DNA of 64,000 nt from Planococcus wigleyi (GTDB lineage Bacteria; Bacillota; Bacilli; Bacillales_A; Planococcaceae), in assembly GCF_014836985.1 (NCBI RefSeq), contig NZ_JACSPU010000002.1, positions 310,001 to 374,000 of the forward strand, given 5' to 3'. Below the pieces are notes generated by a model. The model saw only the letters and a list, made by a program, of their open reading frames with translations, ran no database searches and was not told the DNA's origin. Below, in pieces: positions 23,640-33,393 of the stretch (its first letter is position 1; each line of letters opens with the position of its first letter). A program made the position numbers and the translations under genes.

Positions 23640-24659
23640 GTGGATGAACGCTATTCAAGGCAGGTCTTATTCAAACCGCTCGGCCAAACAGGCCAGCACA
23701 AGCTGAAATCATCGACCGTCACCATCGTCGGCTGTGGCGCTTTAGGTTCCGCTATTGCTGAAACACTGACACGCGCGGGCATCGGGACCATCCACTTGGT
23801 CGACCGCGACTATGTTGAGCTGTCGAATCTGCAACGCCAACAGCTTTTCACCGAAACAGATGCCCAGCAGATGCTGCCGAAAGTCGCAGCCGCCGAACAA
23901 AGGCTGAAAGCGATCCGAAGCGATCTTCAGTTATTCACGTATTTGGAGCATTTGGATGCAGCAGGGATGGAAAAACTGGCGGCTGTCAGCGACTTGATCC
24001 TGGATGCCACCGATAATTTTGAAACGCGCTTGTTGATCAACGACGCTTCTGTGAAATTTGGTGTGCCGTGGATCTACGGCGCCTGTGTCGGCAGTTCAGG
24101 AGTGGTTTTTCCATTCATACCGGGAGAAAGTTCATGTTTCCGCTGCCTGCTGCCGGTGCTTCCAGCAATCAATGAAACCTGTGATACGGTCGGCATCATC
24201 TCGCCGGCTGTCCAAGTGACGGCGGCGCTTCAATGTACGGAAGCCTTGAAATGGCTGAGCGGCAGCCGCGAGGCAATGCGGAAAAAGATCCATCATTTCA
24301 ATCTTTGGGACAACAGCCAATTGGATATCGGCGTGTCGCGCATCAAAGATCCTTCCTGCAAAACCTGCGGACCGGCTGCCGTGTTCCCGTCACTCAATGA
24401 AACAGGTGCGAGTTCCTATGCCGTTCTATGCGGTAGGGACGCGGTGCAGATTCTGCCCGATCCGAACCGTCCCATCACATTGGACGATGCTGAAAAAGTC
24501 GGTGCCCGTTTGGAAGCTGGAGTAAAACGGACGCCTTATTTCGTTGAACTGAAGGTCTTCAATCACCGCATGGTGCTGTTCGGAAATGGCCGGTTGCTGA
24601 TACACGGAGTCCATAACGTGGCAGCCGGCCGGAAATTGTATCATCAAGTATTCGGTTAA
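23640..24659 (+). CDS. moeB: Molybdopterin-synthase adenylyltransferase (MoeB/ThiF family)
   Basis: A 339-residue E1-like enzyme that adenylates the C-terminal glycine of MoaD (or ThiS). It has the nucleotide-binding motif I-V-G-C-G-A-L-G-S, then L-S-N-L-Q-R-Q, the catalytic acidic segment D-A-T-D-N-F-E-T-R and the zinc pairs C-F-R-C and C-K-T-C. The last ~75 residues form a non-rhodanese C-terminal extension, as in Bacillus MoeB. GTG at 23640 is taken as the start because AAGGGGAAC lies directly upstream and the protein then begins V-D-E-R-Y-S-R-Q, the typical N-terminus. It follows modC closely, in the molybdenum cluster. Confidence 0.9.
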   Translation: MDERYSRQVLFKPLGQTGQHKLKSSTVTIVGCGALGSAIAETLTRAGIGTIHLVDRDYVELSNLQRQQLFTETDAQQMLPKVAAAEQRLKAIRSDLQLFTYLEHLDAAGMEKLAAVSDLILDATDNFETRLLINDASVKFGVPWIYGACVGSSGVVFPFIPGESSCFRCLLPVLPAINETCDTVGIISPAVQVTAALQCTEALKWLSGSREAMRKKIHHFNLWDNSQLDIGVSRIKDPSCKTCGPAAVFPSLNETGASSYAVLCGRDAVQILPDPNRPITLDDAEKVGARLEAGVKRTPYFVELKVFNHRMVLFGNGRLLIHGVHNVAAGRKLYHQVFG

Positions 24660-24676
24660 TCAAAGGGGGAAGTTAG

Positions 24677-25192
24677 ATGTCGGAATCATTCAAAGGGGAT
24701 CATCAGGTTCGTGTCGCGGTACTGACGATCAGTGATACACGGACAAAAGAAACGGATACGGGAGGCCAGCTCGTGCAGCGGCTTGCCCGAAATGAAGGGC
24801 TGGAACTTGTGGATTACGATGTTGTGGAAGATGACATCGCGTCTATTCGCGTCATCCTGTCGGAATGGTTGGAGAATGAGGAAGTGGATGTAATTATTAC
24901 AACGGGAGGGACAGGAATCGCCAAACGCGATGTCACACTCGAGGCGGTCAAACCGTTTTTCGAAAAGGAAATTGACGGCTTCGGCGAGCTCTTCCGTTAC
25001 GTCAGTTTTTTAGAGGACATCGGCACAAAAGCGCTGTTAAGCCGTGCTGCAGCGGGTATTGCCAACGACAAAGCCATCTTTGTCCTGCCAGGTTCCCGTG
25101 GAGCTGTAAAACTGGCGATGGAACGATTGATCTTGCCGGAAATCCAGCATATTCGCTCCGAATTGACCAAGCATCAGCAATTGGATCGTTAA
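24677..25192 (+). CDS. moaB: Molybdenum cofactor biosynthesis protein MoaB/MogA family
   Basis: A 171-residue protein of the MoaB/Mog fold that binds molybdopterin and adenylates it before metal insertion. The signature I-T-T-G-G-T-G-I is near residue 75 and L-S-R-A-A-A-G-I near residue 118. The start has AAAGGGGGAAG. It lies 17 bases after moeB, the last plus-strand gene of the group; a terminator follows. moaA, moaD, moaE, moeA and mobA are not in the window. Confidence 0.92.
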   Translation: MSESFKGDHQVRVAVLTISDTRTKETDTGGQLVQRLARNEGLELVDYDVVEDDIASIRVILSEWLENEEVDVIITTGGTGIAKRDVTLEAVKPFFEKEIDGFGELFRYVSFLEDIGTKALLSRAAAGIANDKAIFVLPGSRGAVKLAMERLILPEIQHIRSELTKHQQLDR

Positions 25193-25230
25193 GTGGTTGA
25201 CGAGTGCTAAAATCATCCATCTATAAAATA

Positions 25231-25278
25231 TAAAAGCCTCCGGATCCGTCAGCTTATGACAGGTTCGGAGGCTTTTTT
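25231..25278. terminator. Terminator between moaB and moaC
   Basis: Arms AAAGCCTCCG and CGGAGGCTTT with T-run, between two converging genes. Confidence 0.8.
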
Positions 25279-25343
25279 ACGTTTGGGATAGCCCAGCTGC
25301 TTACCATGTGGCCAGTTGGCTGCTTTCAGTAAACCGAATACCG

Positions 25344-25832
25344 TCAGCTGCGCTCGTAATCGCCTGATTTTCCGCCGGTTTTCTGGAGCAGCAGGGTTGG
25401 GCCGATGACCATGTCCTTACCGGCTGCTTTGCACATATCGTAGATGGTTAAAGCAGCAGCTGATGCGGCCGTGAGAGCTTCCATTTCGACGCCGGTTGGC
25501 CCTTTTGTTTTGACTTCGGCAGTTAACAGCACTTCAAAATGATTGGCGTCTTCATCGACGTTCCATTGAAATTCAATATCGACACCGCTCAGCGCCAAAG
25601 GATGGCACATCGGAATGATTTGCGCAGTATTTTTGGCAGCCATGATGCCGGCAACTTGTGCCACGGCAAAGACATCGCCTTTTTTATTGGTGCCTTCTTT
25701 GATCTGCTGGTAGATTGCTTTGTTCAGCAGTACCGAAGTGGTGGCACGGGCTGTACGGACACTGTCCTGTTTGTCAGAGACGTCGACCATTTTGGCGCGG
25801 CCCTGGGCATTGAAATGAGTTAGTTCAGACAA
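25344..25832 (-). CDS. moaC: Cyclic pyranopterin monophosphate synthase
   Basis: A 162-residue MoaC, which rearranges the MoaA product into cyclic pyranopterin monophosphate. Motifs are A-K-M-V-D-V-S-D-K at the start, M-C-H-P-L-A-L-S-G in the middle, [11 protein letters not shown] and D-M-C-K-A near the end. The start is taken as the TTG at 25832: GAAAGGA lies eight bases upstream and the protein then begins S-E-L-T-H-F, as in relatives. The ATG four codons earlier lacks spacing from that site. It converges on moaB. Confidence 0.92.
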   Translation of the reverse strand: MSELTHFNAQGRAKMVDVSDKQDSVRTARATTSVLLNKAIYQQIKEGTNKKGDVFAVAQVAGIMAAKNTAQIIPMCHPLALSGVDIEFQWNVDEDANHFEVLLTAEVKTKGPTGVEMEALTAASAAALTIYDMCKAAGKDMVIGPTLLLQKTGGKSGDYERS

Positions 25833-25949
25833 AGAAATCATCCTTTCGTTATTGAATGATTTCAGTATAGCACGGCAAAGAGGTGCCTCCCTTTTGGGCA
25901 ATTAACCCGTTTCTTTTAAATTTTCGCCTGTGCTCAATGAAAAGCTTTA

Positions 25950-25998
25950 TTGACAAGCAGAAGAACTGCCGACTATAGTTCAATTTAAAGTCTGAACA
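25950..25998 (+). promoter_or_regulatory. Promoter and possible auto-operator of the GntR gene
   Basis: TTGACA (25950-25955), an 18-base spacer and TATAGT (25974-25979). GTTCA ... TGAAC (25979-25998) overlaps the start region. A related block, AGTTCAATGATTTAAAGGTC, is at 26916 before the first catabolic gene. Confidence 0.5.
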
Positions 25999-26027
25999 TT
26001 ACATAAATAAAGTGAGGAGCAATAAAT

Positions 26028-26660
26028 ATGAAAGAAGAGCAGGCCTATAAACAAATAAAGCAAATGATCATCGATGGAAAATTTTCCGTCAAAGAAGCAA
26101 TCAGCATCAATCGCCTGGCAGAGAAGTTTGTCATGAGCCGCACGCCGATTCACCGGGCATTGTCCCGTTTGGAGCGGGAAGGCTATATCACCATTACACC
26201 GCAGGTCGGTGTTTTTGTGCGGCGGCCAGATGCCCGGGAAGTGCAGGAAAGGCTGCTCCTTTGTGTCAATATTGATGTGTTCCTGGCAGAGCAGGCGGCT
26301 AAGTCCATCAATGAGCTTCAGCTTGAGGAATTGAAAAAACTGCTGGAGGCGATGGAGAAACCTTCGATTGAACCCGCTGATTACGAAAACTTGAACCGGA
26401 ATTTCCATACAATAATTTGCCGTGCAGCCAATAACAGCTATGCATTTCAGACCAATAAAATCAATTGGGATTACTTGAACTACCTTAATGCTTCAGAAAC
26501 TCTATTCCGGGGAACTAACCGTGATCAGTCGCAAGCTGAACACCGTATGATTTATTATGCGTTGCGTGATGGGGATCCGAAGCTGACAGAGCTGCTGATG
26601 AAAAAGCATTTGATGCGGGTTGCGCAATTTATTATTGGTAAATACGGATATATGGATTGA
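26028..26660 (+). CDS. GntR-family regulator at the head of the catabolic island
   Basis: A 210-residue GntR/FadR-type protein: an N-terminal winged helix (Y-K-Q-I-K-Q-M-I-I-D-G, then M-S-R-T-P-I-H-R-A-L-S-R-L and a G-V-F-V wing) and a C-terminal helical FCD domain with R-N-F-H-T-I-I and A-E-H-R-M-I-Y-Y as likely metal/ligand residues. GTGAGGAGC is its ribosome site. It is separated by 345 bases from the first meta-cleavage gene in the same direction, and is the likely repressor of that operon, relieved by a pathway acid. It is only distantly similar to the GntR protein at 3168. Confidence 0.85.
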   Translation: MKEEQAYKQIKQMIIDGKFSVKEAISINRLAEKFVMSRTPIHRALSRLEREGYITITPQVGVFVRRPDAREVQERLLLCVNIDVFLAEQAAKSINELQLEELKKLLEAMEKPSIEPADYENLNRNFHTIICRAANNSYAFQTNKINWDYLNYLNASETLFRGTNRDQSQAEHRMIYYALRDGDPKLTELLMKKHLMRVAQFIIGKYGYMD

Positions 26661-27005
26661 TTTCAGTAGAGATTTGGAGCATTTTCAGTAGGTTATATAC
26701 AGAAAACAGAATGGAATTAGATAACTATTTATTGAGTTTTCAAATATCATTGAAAGTTTAGTTTATTCAGCATAGAATCAGTAGCAAGAACAATGTAAGC
26801 GTTTTACTGACACACAGAAACACAGTGGACGAAAGATGAAGGAGAGGGTGTAAGCGGCAAATACGAGCTCTGGAATTTGTGGGAGAAGGCTTTCATATAC
26901 ACATACTGAAATATTAGTTCAATGATTTAAAGGTCGAAATCGACGTTTTTGATTGAATAATAGAGATTAATTGAATATCTAAAATTTTACTAAGGAGCGG
27001 ATAGA
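26661..27005. promoter_or_regulatory. Control region before the first meta-cleavage operon
   Basis: There is no gene. It contains a near-cre sequence (TGTAAGCGTTTTAC, 26794-26807, two mismatches), the block AGTTCAATGATTTAAAGGTC (26916) that resembles the GntR leader, and the palindrome GTCGAAATCGAC (26933-26944). A clear promoter was not identified. Confidence 0.4.
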
Positions 27006-27863
27006 ATGACGATCACGAAAAGGAAAGTACAGACAGGCGCATACGAAACATTCATACATGAAGGGGGCGCCGGCAATAGCGAGACGATTCTCTTCTTGCA
27101 CGGCAGCGGCCCAGGAGCCAGTGCAAGTTCGAACTGGCAAGGTGTCTTGGCGGAATACGCTGAGAACTTCCATGTTATAGCACCTGATATTTTAGGATTT
27201 GGCGAAACGGATCATCCGACAGAGTATCCGGCCAACGGAGCGCAGTGGATGAACTGGCGAATCGAGCAAGTGTTGAATTTGATGGATGCACTGGACCTGG
27301 AGAAGGTTCATCTGGTCGGCAACTCACTGGGGGGCGTCATTTCCCTGTTTCTGGCTATGGATACGCCGGACCGTTTCGACCGCATTGTCCTGATGGGTGC
27401 TGGCGGCGGTTTGACTGAACCGACACCGGAACTCGGCAAATTGGCTAACTTCCACAAAGATCCGACTGCCAAAGCTTTGCGCAACTTATTGAGCTGGTTC
27501 TTATATGATATGACGGGCATGGAAGACAAGCTGGACAGCATTGTGGAAGAACGCATGGAACTGTTCAATCGTCCGGAAGTGCGTAAATCTTATGAAGAGA
27601 ACTTCAGCAAGACGCAATTGTCGGATATGCTGGTTCCGCCTTCCGCACTTAAACGCATGAAACACGAATTCTTCCTGATTCACGGACACCAGGATCGTTT
27701 CGTTCCATTGGCAAGCAGCCTTTATGTGATGGATTACCTGGAAAATGCTGAACTGCATGTCTTTAAACAATGCGGCCATTGGGCACAGATTGAACAAAGG
27801 GAGAATTTCATCAAACTGACTCAGGATTTCTTTAACCGCAATAAAGTATTAAACCGCGTCTAA
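27006..27863 (+). CDS. Meta-cleavage-product hydrolase (alpha/beta hydrolase), copy 1
   Basis: A 285-residue C-C bond hydrolase of the BphD/MhpC/HsaD group. It splits the ring-fission product of extradiol dioxygenases into an acid and 2-hydroxypenta-2,4-dienoate. It has the oxyanion segment H-G-S-G-P-G-A, the nucleophile elbow G-N-S-L-G-G, the acid in G-H-Q-D-R-F-V-P and the histidine in Q-C-G-H-W-A-Q. S-G-P-G together with G-H-W-A-Q is characteristic of this group. AAGGAGCGG precedes the ATG. First gene of the operon; the monooxygenase follows within 25 bases. A paralogue is at 48974. Confidence 0.88.
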   Translation: MTITKRKVQTGAYETFIHEGGAGNSETILFLHGSGPGASASSNWQGVLAEYAENFHVIAPDILGFGETDHPTEYPANGAQWMNWRIEQVLNLMDALDLEKVHLVGNSLGGVISLFLAMDTPDRFDRIVLMGAGGGLTEPTPELGKLANFHKDPTAKALRNLLSWFLYDMTGMEDKLDSIVEERMELFNRPEVRKSYEENFSKTQLSDMLVPPSALKRMKHEFFLIHGHQDRFVPLASSLYVMDYLENAELHVFKQCGHWAQIEQRENFIKLTQDFFNRNKVLNRV

Positions 27864-27885
27864 CAAATGATAAGGGGTGTTTATA

Positions 27886-29079
27886 TTGACTCAAATGGCG
27901 ACAGATACGAAGAAGATGTTAGTGGAAAGCGGCACAGCGTTAATTCCGAAGTTAAGAGACCTGAGTTTGGAAATCGACCGTAATAGCGAATTGTCCGACG
28001 AAGTGATCGAAGACTTGCGAAGCAATGGCTTACTGAAGGTTTTGCGTCCTGAAATCTTCGGAGGCTATCAGACGAATATGCGCACCTATACAGAAGTGGT
28101 GACAGAAATTTCCCGCGGCAACGGTTCAGCAGGCTGGTTCGTTTCCTTGAGCAATATTCGGGATTATATGATCTCTTACGCATTCGGCCAAAAAGCATTA
28201 GATGAAATTTTCGAGGAAGGCCAGGACGTTATCTTGGCAGGGAATTTCAAGCCGATTAAATGTGACATTGAAAAAGCAGAAGGCGGCTACTTGATTAAAG
28301 AAGCGCAATGGCCATTTGTTTCCGGCAGCCCGCATGCCGACTGGTTCTACTTCGGTTTTCCGGTAGACGATGGCAAAGGCGGAATGGAAATGGCGATCAT
28401 GGTATTGCCGAGACACGAAGTAACGGTCTTGAATGACTGGAACGTAATGGGCTTGAGAGGATCAGGAAGCAACAGCGTCAAAGTAGAAAATGTCTTTCTT
28501 CCGGAACACCGTGTATCGCTGGATCGCCTGGCAAGACAAGGAGAATACATGATTGAACCGCTGCGCGACATTCCTTTATACCAGACGCCATTTGTTCCTT
28601 CATTGACTTTGTCCATCGTGGCTCCTGCACTTGGGTTGGCACAGGCGGCAATGGATCTGCATATGGAACGCGTCGAAAAAGCAGGCATCGGCAATACTTT
28701 TTACGCAAAAATGAGCGAAGCGCCAATCACTCATATGCAAGTAGCGCAAGCGCAGTTGAAGATCGATTCTGCCGAGCTCCATTTGTACCGTGCCGTCGAT
28801 ATGCTGGATGACTATTCTGTCAGAGGGCTGCAATTGTCGATGGAAGAAGGCATCCGCATGAAAGCTGATTTCGGTTACGTTAACCAGCTTTGCAAAGAAG
28901 CGATCGACTTGCTGACAGAAGGTGCCGGATCGGTGTTTTCTTATAACAATAACCTGTTCCAATTGGTCTACCGTGATTTTCTGTCGATGCACCTGCACGG
29001 CTTTATCACCCCATCAAGTTTAATCGAGACATACGGCAGAGTGATGTGTGGCCAAGAGCCGAATACGTATTTCGTCTAA
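27886..29079 (+). CDS. Flavin-dependent monooxygenase, acyl-CoA-dehydrogenase fold (HsaA/HpaH-like), copy 1
   Basis: A ~397-residue oxygenase of the group D flavin monooxygenases that use reduced flavin from a separate reductase to hydroxylate a phenol to a catechol. Its sequence is acyl-CoA-dehydrogenase-like: helical N-terminus with L-R-S-N-G-L-L-K-V-L-R-P-E, the middle beta domain with W-P-F-V-S-G-S-P-H-A-D-W and G-L-R-G-S-G-S-N-S-V, and the C-terminal helical bundle. The start is the TTG at 27886 (AAGGGGTG upstream) or the ATG at 27895. The reductase partner is most likely the gene at 30170. The paralogue at 46748 is of the same length. Confidence 0.85.
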   Translation: MTQMATDTKKMLVESGTALIPKLRDLSLEIDRNSELSDEVIEDLRSNGLLKVLRPEIFGGYQTNMRTYTEVVTEISRGNGSAGWFVSLSNIRDYMISYAFGQKALDEIFEEGQDVILAGNFKPIKCDIEKAEGGYLIKEAQWPFVSGSPHADWFYFGFPVDDGKGGMEMAIMVLPRHEVTVLNDWNVMGLRGSGSNSVKVENVFLPEHRVSLDRLARQGEYMIEPLRDIPLYQTPFVPSLTLSIVAPALGLAQAAMDLHMERVEKAGIGNTFYAKMSEAPITHMQVAQAQLKIDSAELHLYRAVDMLDDYSVRGLQLSMEEGIRMKADFGYVNQLCKEAIDLLTEGAGSVFSYNNNLFQLVYRDFLSMHLHGFITPSSLIETYGRVMCGQEPNTYFV

Positions 29080-29133
29080 CGTAAAAAGATTGAAATTTCA
29101 GTATATAAAGATAGTCAAGAGGAGGAATTTGGG

Positions 29134-30087
29134 ATGAGCAAACCGGAAATCGCAAAATTGGGGCATTTTGGATTGGTATCTACGGATTTAGAGAAGTCAT
29201 TGTGGTTTTTTAAGGAAATACTGGGGTTGGAAGAAACAGAAGAGCGGGACGGCGTCCATTACTTGCGTGCATGGGGGGATTTCGAGCATCACACCCTAAC
29301 CATTCGTCAGGGAGATGAAGCGAAGCTGGACCATATCGCATGGCGTACGAAAAAGCCGGAAGATGTAGAAGGATTCGCGAAGATTCTGGAAGAGTCAGGA
29401 ACTCCTGTTACTTGGAACGAAGAAGGCATCGAAGCCGGGCAAGGGAAAGCATTCCGCTTCCAGATGCCAAGCGGCCATACATTGGAGATCTATTACGAAA
29501 TGGAAAAAACGCTGGCGGATCCGAAGAGCCGTTCTGTCCTGAAAAATCAGTCGCATAAATCATGGGCGCGCGGTGTTTCCCCTAGACGGATTGATCATGT
29601 CAACTTGCTGTCTTCATTGCCGGCTAACGAACTGGCAGACTTCCTGATGGACAAATTGGGCTTCCAGATGCGTGAATGCGTGCAGGCTCCAGATGGCAGT
29701 TTGGTTGGCGCTTGGTTGAGCGTTACGGCATTGGTGCATGATATCGCCATCAGCCATGACCCGAATGCTGCTTCAACAAATGAAGTGCACCACATTTCCT
29801 ATTGGTTGGATAATGCCCAGGACCTGTTGCGGGCAGCAGATATCCTGAAAGAGAACGGCATTCATTTTGTAGGGCCAGGAAAGCACGGAATTTCGCAGGC
29901 GATGTATATTTACGCCATCGATCCAGGCAGCGGTGTCCGTGTTGAAATCTTCACCAATGGCTACTTGATCTTTGAACCGGACTGGGAGCCGATCGTTTGG
30001 ACATTGGATGAAATGGATGTTGGATTCACTTACTGGGGAGACCAGACGGATACGAAAACAGAAAACAATCCAACCATTAAAGCATAG
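29134..30087 (+). CDS. Extradiol ring-cleavage dioxygenase (VOC type I), copy 1
   Basis: A 317-residue two-domain dioxygenase of the catechol 2,3-/2,3-dihydroxybiphenyl 1,2-dioxygenase family. The N-terminal VOC module spans about residues 5-125 and the catalytic module about 150-290. Predicted iron ligands are His155 (R-I-D-H-V-N), a histidine of V-H-H-I-S-Y-W (219 or 220) and Glu271 (V-R-V-E-I-F-T-N-G-Y). His202 (V-H-D-I-A) fits the conserved active-site acid/base histidine. A strong GAGGAGG site precedes the ATG. It opens the catechol made by the monooxygenase just upstream. Paralogues are at 36835 and 48002. Confidence 0.9.
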   Translation: MSKPEIAKLGHFGLVSTDLEKSLWFFKEILGLEETEERDGVHYLRAWGDFEHHTLTIRQGDEAKLDHIAWRTKKPEDVEGFAKILEESGTPVTWNEEGIEAGQGKAFRFQMPSGHTLEIYYEMEKTLADPKSRSVLKNQSHKSWARGVSPRRIDHVNLLSSLPANELADFLMDKLGFQMRECVQAPDGSLVGAWLSVTALVHDIAISHDPNAASTNEVHHISYWLDNAQDLLRAADILKENGIHFVGPGKHGISQAMYIYAIDPGSGVRVEIFTNGYLIFEPDWEPIVWTLDEMDVGFTYWGDQTDTKTENNPTIKA

Positions 30088-30169
30088 AACAATTGGAGTC
30101 GGCAGGGGATTTCCATTCCCTGCCGGATCTATAAAACAGCTTAAAACCGAAAATAGAGGAGGAATCATC

Positions 30170-30646
30170 ATGGACGATCGTTTATTCCGAGATGCAATGG
30201 GCAAATTTACAACAGGAGTTACCGTATTGACGACAGAGTTTGAAAATGAGCCTGCAGGCATGACCGCGAATGCGTTTATGTCGGTTTCATTGACACCTAA
30301 GCTGGTGGTAGTATCGATTGGCCATAAAGCACGTTTTCTGGCGAAAGTACAGGATTCCCGGAAATTTGCAGTGAATATCCTGGCTGCAGACCAAGAAAAC
30401 TATTCCCGTATGTTTGCCGGACAGGCAACAGACGACAGCAAAGTCGCATTCGGTGAATTGGCAGGCAATCCGGTCATCCCGAAAGCATTGGCGCAAGTCA
30501 GCTGTAAGCTGGTGGCAGAACACGTAGAAGGGGATCATACGCTATTGATCGGCGAAGTGCTGGACATCAAATTAGAAGAAGGCAACCCATTGATTTTCTT
30601 TAGCGGCCAATATCATGCATTAGCCGAAAAGGCACCAGTCGTATAA
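30170..30646 (+). CDS. Flavin reductase component (HsaB/HpaC-like)
   Basis: A 158-residue NAD(P)H:flavin reductase of the flavin-reductase-like family. It has F-T-T-G-V-T-V-L-T-T near the start, G-M-T-A-N-A-F-M-S-V-S-L (flavin-binding) and F-A-V-N-I-L-A. It supplies reduced FMN or FAD to the two-component monooxygenases. GAGGAGG before the ATG at 30170 decides the start. It is the only reductase of this type in the island, so it presumably serves both monooxygenase copies (27886 and 46748). Confidence 0.9.
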   Translation: MDDRLFRDAMGKFTTGVTVLTTEFENEPAGMTANAFMSVSLTPKLVVVSIGHKARFLAKVQDSRKFAVNILAADQENYSRMFAGQATDDSKVAFGELAGNPVIPKALAQVSCKLVAEHVEGDHTLLIGEVLDIKLEEGNPLIFFSGQYHALAEKAPVV

Positions 30647-30662
30647 AGGAGAGGGGAATTTG

Positions 30663-31454
30663 ATGGATATTCAAGCAGCAGTAGAAAAGCTGGCGCAAGC
30701 TGAAAAAAACAAAGCGCCGATTGCTCCATTTACGTCTTCGGCAGAAGCGATTTCTGTTGGGGATGCCTATCAGATCCAGTTGCTTCAAATACAGGAGAAA
30801 GTAAAACAAGGTGCAGAAATCAAAGGCATGAAAGTCGGATTGACCAGTAAAGTCATGCAGGACATGTTCAACGTGGATACGCCGGATTACGGCCATATCC
30901 TAGATTCAATGATTTACGGCCAAGGCAGCTCTATCAATGTAGAGCAGTTTATTCAGCCTAAAGTCGAGTTTGAAATCGCGTTTGTGCTGAAGAAAGATTT
31001 GGAAGGGCCGAATGTTACAGTGGAAGACGTTCTGGCGGCAACTGATTATGTCGTGCCGGCCATCGAAATCATAGACAGCCGTATTGAAGATTGGAAATTC
31101 AAATTCGAGGATACCGTGGCGGATAATGGCTCTTCAGCTGGAGCGGTGTTCGGCAGCAAACGGACCTATGCAAAAGATGTAGATCTGGCAGCTGTTGAAA
31201 TGAATGCTTACCGAAACGGCGAATGGTTTGATTCGGCGACAGGCGAAGCAGTGATGGGGCATCCTGCAAAAGCGGTAGCCTGGCTTGCCAATGCAGTAGC
31301 GGAATACGGGATCACATTGCGTGCAGGGTATTTTATCTTGGCAGGTGCATTGTCAAAAGCGGTTCCATTTGAGGCAGATGAAGATTTCAAAGCGGATTTC
31401 GGTGAACTCGGCGATGTGTCGGTATCGTTTGTAAGGGAAGGTGAACGGGTGTGA
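30663..31454 (+). CDS. 2-Hydroxypenta-2,4-dienoate hydratase (2-keto-4-pentenoate hydratase)
   Basis: A 263-residue hydratase of the MhpD/BphH/fumarylacetoacetase-like family that adds water to 2-hydroxypentadienoate, giving 4-hydroxy-2-oxovalerate. Visible segments are G-M-K-V-G-L-T-S-K near residue 55, the metal-binding P-K-V-E-F-E-I-A-F near residue 100, E-I-I-D-S-R and W-L-A-N. AGGAGAGGGG lies before the ATG. Its stop overlaps the GTG of the next gene. First gene of the lower meta pathway here. Confidence 0.9.
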   Translation: MDIQAAVEKLAQAEKNKAPIAPFTSSAEAISVGDAYQIQLLQIQEKVKQGAEIKGMKVGLTSKVMQDMFNVDTPDYGHILDSMIYGQGSSINVEQFIQPKVEFEIAFVLKKDLEGPNVTVEDVLAATDYVVPAIEIIDSRIEDWKFKFEDTVADNGSSAGAVFGSKRTYAKDVDLAAVEMNAYRNGEWFDSATGEAVMGHPAKAVAWLANAVAEYGITLRAGYFILAGALSKAVPFEADEDFKADFGELGDVSVSFVREGERV

Positions 31455-32329
31455 AAAAACTGAAAGTAGGCATCATCGGTTCTGGCAATATCGGGACGGA
31501 CCTAATGTACAAAATCGAACGCAGTGATGCACTTCAGATGAGTGTCATGGTGGGCATCGATCCCGATTCGGAAGGATTGAAGCGGGCAGCTGAGCGCGGT
31601 TATGAAGTGGTGGCGAACGGCATTGATGGCCTGATGGAAAAACTGGAGCTGGTCGACATCGTCTTTGATGCAACGTCTGCGAAAGCACATCAACACCATA
31701 GTGATTTGCTGGTGGCGGCAGGCAAAAAAGTCATCGATTTGACGCCTGCAGCCATCGGTCCGTTCACGGTTCCGACCGTCAATTTAAACGAGCATTTTGA
31801 AAAACCAAACTTGAATATGGTGACGTGCGGCGGACAGGCGACGATTCCAATCGTCAATGCCATCAGCCGTGTAGTGGAAGTTGAATACGCAGAAATTGTC
31901 GCAACCGTCGCCAGCAAAAGTGCCGGACCAGGGACGCGCGCCAATATCGATGAGTTCACGCACACTACTTCCAAAGCGATCGAGCAGGTTGGGGGAGCGA
32001 AAAAAGGAAAAGCGATCATCATCCTGAATCCGGCTGAACCGCCGATCCTGATGCGGGATACGGTCCATGCATTAATGGCTGCTGATGGGCAGGAGCAAGC
32101 GGTCATCACGTCGATCAACGAAATGGTCAAGGAAGTCCAAAGCTATGTGCCCGGTTATCGTCTGCGCGGAGAACCGCAATTTGATGGACGCAAAGTTTCG
32201 GTCTTTTTGGAAGTGGAAGGGGCTGGGGATTTCTTCCCGCCTTATTCAGGAAATCTGGACATCATGACCGCAGCAGCGGCGAAAGTGGCAAATGAAATGG
32301 CGAAGCAGCTGATGGCTGCAGAGGTTTAG
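31451..32329 (+). CDS. Acetaldehyde dehydrogenase (acylating)
   Basis: A 292-residue enzyme of the MhpF/BphJ/DmpF family that turns acetaldehyde, CoA and NAD into acetyl-CoA. It has an N-terminal Rossmann motif I-G-S-G-N-I-G-T-D, the catalytic cysteine in [11 protein letters not shown] near residue 128, and the conserved [15 protein letters not shown] region. The GTG start overlaps the hydratase stop (GTGA). In this family it forms a channelling complex with the aldolase encoded next. Confidence 0.94.
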   Translation: MKKLKVGIIGSGNIGTDLMYKIERSDALQMSVMVGIDPDSEGLKRAAERGYEVVANGIDGLMEKLELVDIVFDATSAKAHQHHSDLLVAAGKKVIDLTPAAIGPFTVPTVNLNEHFEKPNLNMVTCGGQATIPIVNAISRVVEVEYAEIVATVASKSAGPGTRANIDEFTHTTSKAIEQVGGAKKGKAIIILNPAEPPILMRDTVHALMAADGQEQAVITSINEMVKEVQSYVPGYRLRGEPQFDGRKVSVFLEVEGAGDFFPPYSGNLDIMTAAAAKVANEMAKQLMAAEV

Positions 32330-32341
32330 GAGGAGAAGGCA

Positions 32342-33355
32342 ATGACGCAACGGTCATTTGAAATACTCGACGTGACGCTGCGCGACGGCAGTCACGCAAT
32401 GAAGCACGCATTTACGGAACAGCATGTCCACGACACGGCCAAAGGGCTGGATCTGGCGGGCGTCAATTATTTTGAAGTCTCGCACGGAGATGGCCTTGGC
32501 GGCTCGTCCCTGCAATATGGATTGTCGAAAGTGGATGAACTGAAACTGATTGAAGCGGCAGCCGATGTTTGCAAGTCATCAAAAGTATCTGTTTTGCTGA
32601 TTCCAGGGATTGGCATTAAAGAAGACTTGCAGGACGCTGTGAAAGCTGGAGCGAAGATGGTCCGCGTAGCGACGCATGTCACGGAAGCTGACGTTGCAGC
32701 CCAGCACATTGCACTCGGACGTGAGCTCGGATTGAAGACAGTCGGATTCCTTATGATGGCCCATATGGCGAGTGTCGAGAAAATTGTTGAACAAGCCAAG
32801 CTTTTTGAAAGTTATGGAGCTGAAGTTGTATACGTCACTGATTCGGCTGGCTATATGCTGCCGCATGAAGTAACGGAACGCATCACGGCATTGAAGCAAT
32901 CGGTGGGCTGTGAAATCGGCTTCCATGGCCATAACAATCTGTCGATGGCGATGGCCAATACCGTTGCTGCAGTTGAAGCAGGAGCTACTTATATCGACGG
33001 CAGCCTTCGCGCTCTCGGAGCCGGCAGTGGCAATACCCAGACAGAAGTGATGGTGGCGGTTCTGGAACGCCTTGGCTATAATACCGGAATCGATCTGTAC
33101 AACATCATGGATGTGGCGAATGAAGTCGTTGCGCCGTTCATGCAACGGCCGCAGGAAATTACCGGCTCCAGCCTGATCATGGGCTATTCGGGTGTTTATT
33201 CAAGCTTCTTGCTCCACACACAAACAGCGGCAGAAAAGTTCGGCGTCGATGAACGGGATATCCTGGTGGAGCTCGGCCGCATGAAGGCAGTTGGCGGCCA
33301 GGAAGATTTAATCTATGACGTGGCCCAGAGTTTCGCTGCGAAAAAAGCGCAATAA
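32342..33355 (+). CDS. 4-Hydroxy-2-oxovalerate aldolase
   Basis: A 337-residue class II aldolase of the MhpE/BphI/DmpG family, splitting 4-hydroxy-2-oxovalerate to pyruvate and acetaldehyde. It has the N-terminal L-D-V-T-L-R-D-G-S-H-A-M motif, the metal-binding H-G-H-N-N-L-S-M-A near residue 200, the D-G-S-L-R-A-L-G-A-G-S-G-N segment and a C-terminal helical communication domain that contacts the dehydrogenase. AGGAGGAGAAGG precedes the ATG. It ends the first catabolic operon. Confidence 0.95.
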   Translation: MTQRSFEILDVTLRDGSHAMKHAFTEQHVHDTAKGLDLAGVNYFEVSHGDGLGGSSLQYGLSKVDELKLIEAAADVCKSSKVSVLLIPGIGIKEDLQDAVKAGAKMVRVATHVTEADVAAQHIALGRELGLKTVGFLMMAHMASVEKIVEQAKLFESYGAEVVYVTDSAGYMLPHEVTERITALKQSVGCEIGFHGHNNLSMAMANTVAAVEAGATYIDGSLRALGAGSGNTQTEVMVAVLERLGYNTGIDLYNIMDVANEVVAPFMQRPQEITGSSLIMGYSGVYSSFLLHTQTAAEKFGVDERDILVELGRMKAVGGQEDLIYDVAQSFAAKKAQ

Positions 33356-33393
33356 CCAGTGACCCTCGATAGAAAAGTTAAATATAATTCATC

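Noticed and set aside
29972..30169. Upstream extension of the flavin reductase frame
   Set aside because: It overlaps the end of the dioxygenase gene and the strong GAGGAGG site marks the start at 30170.
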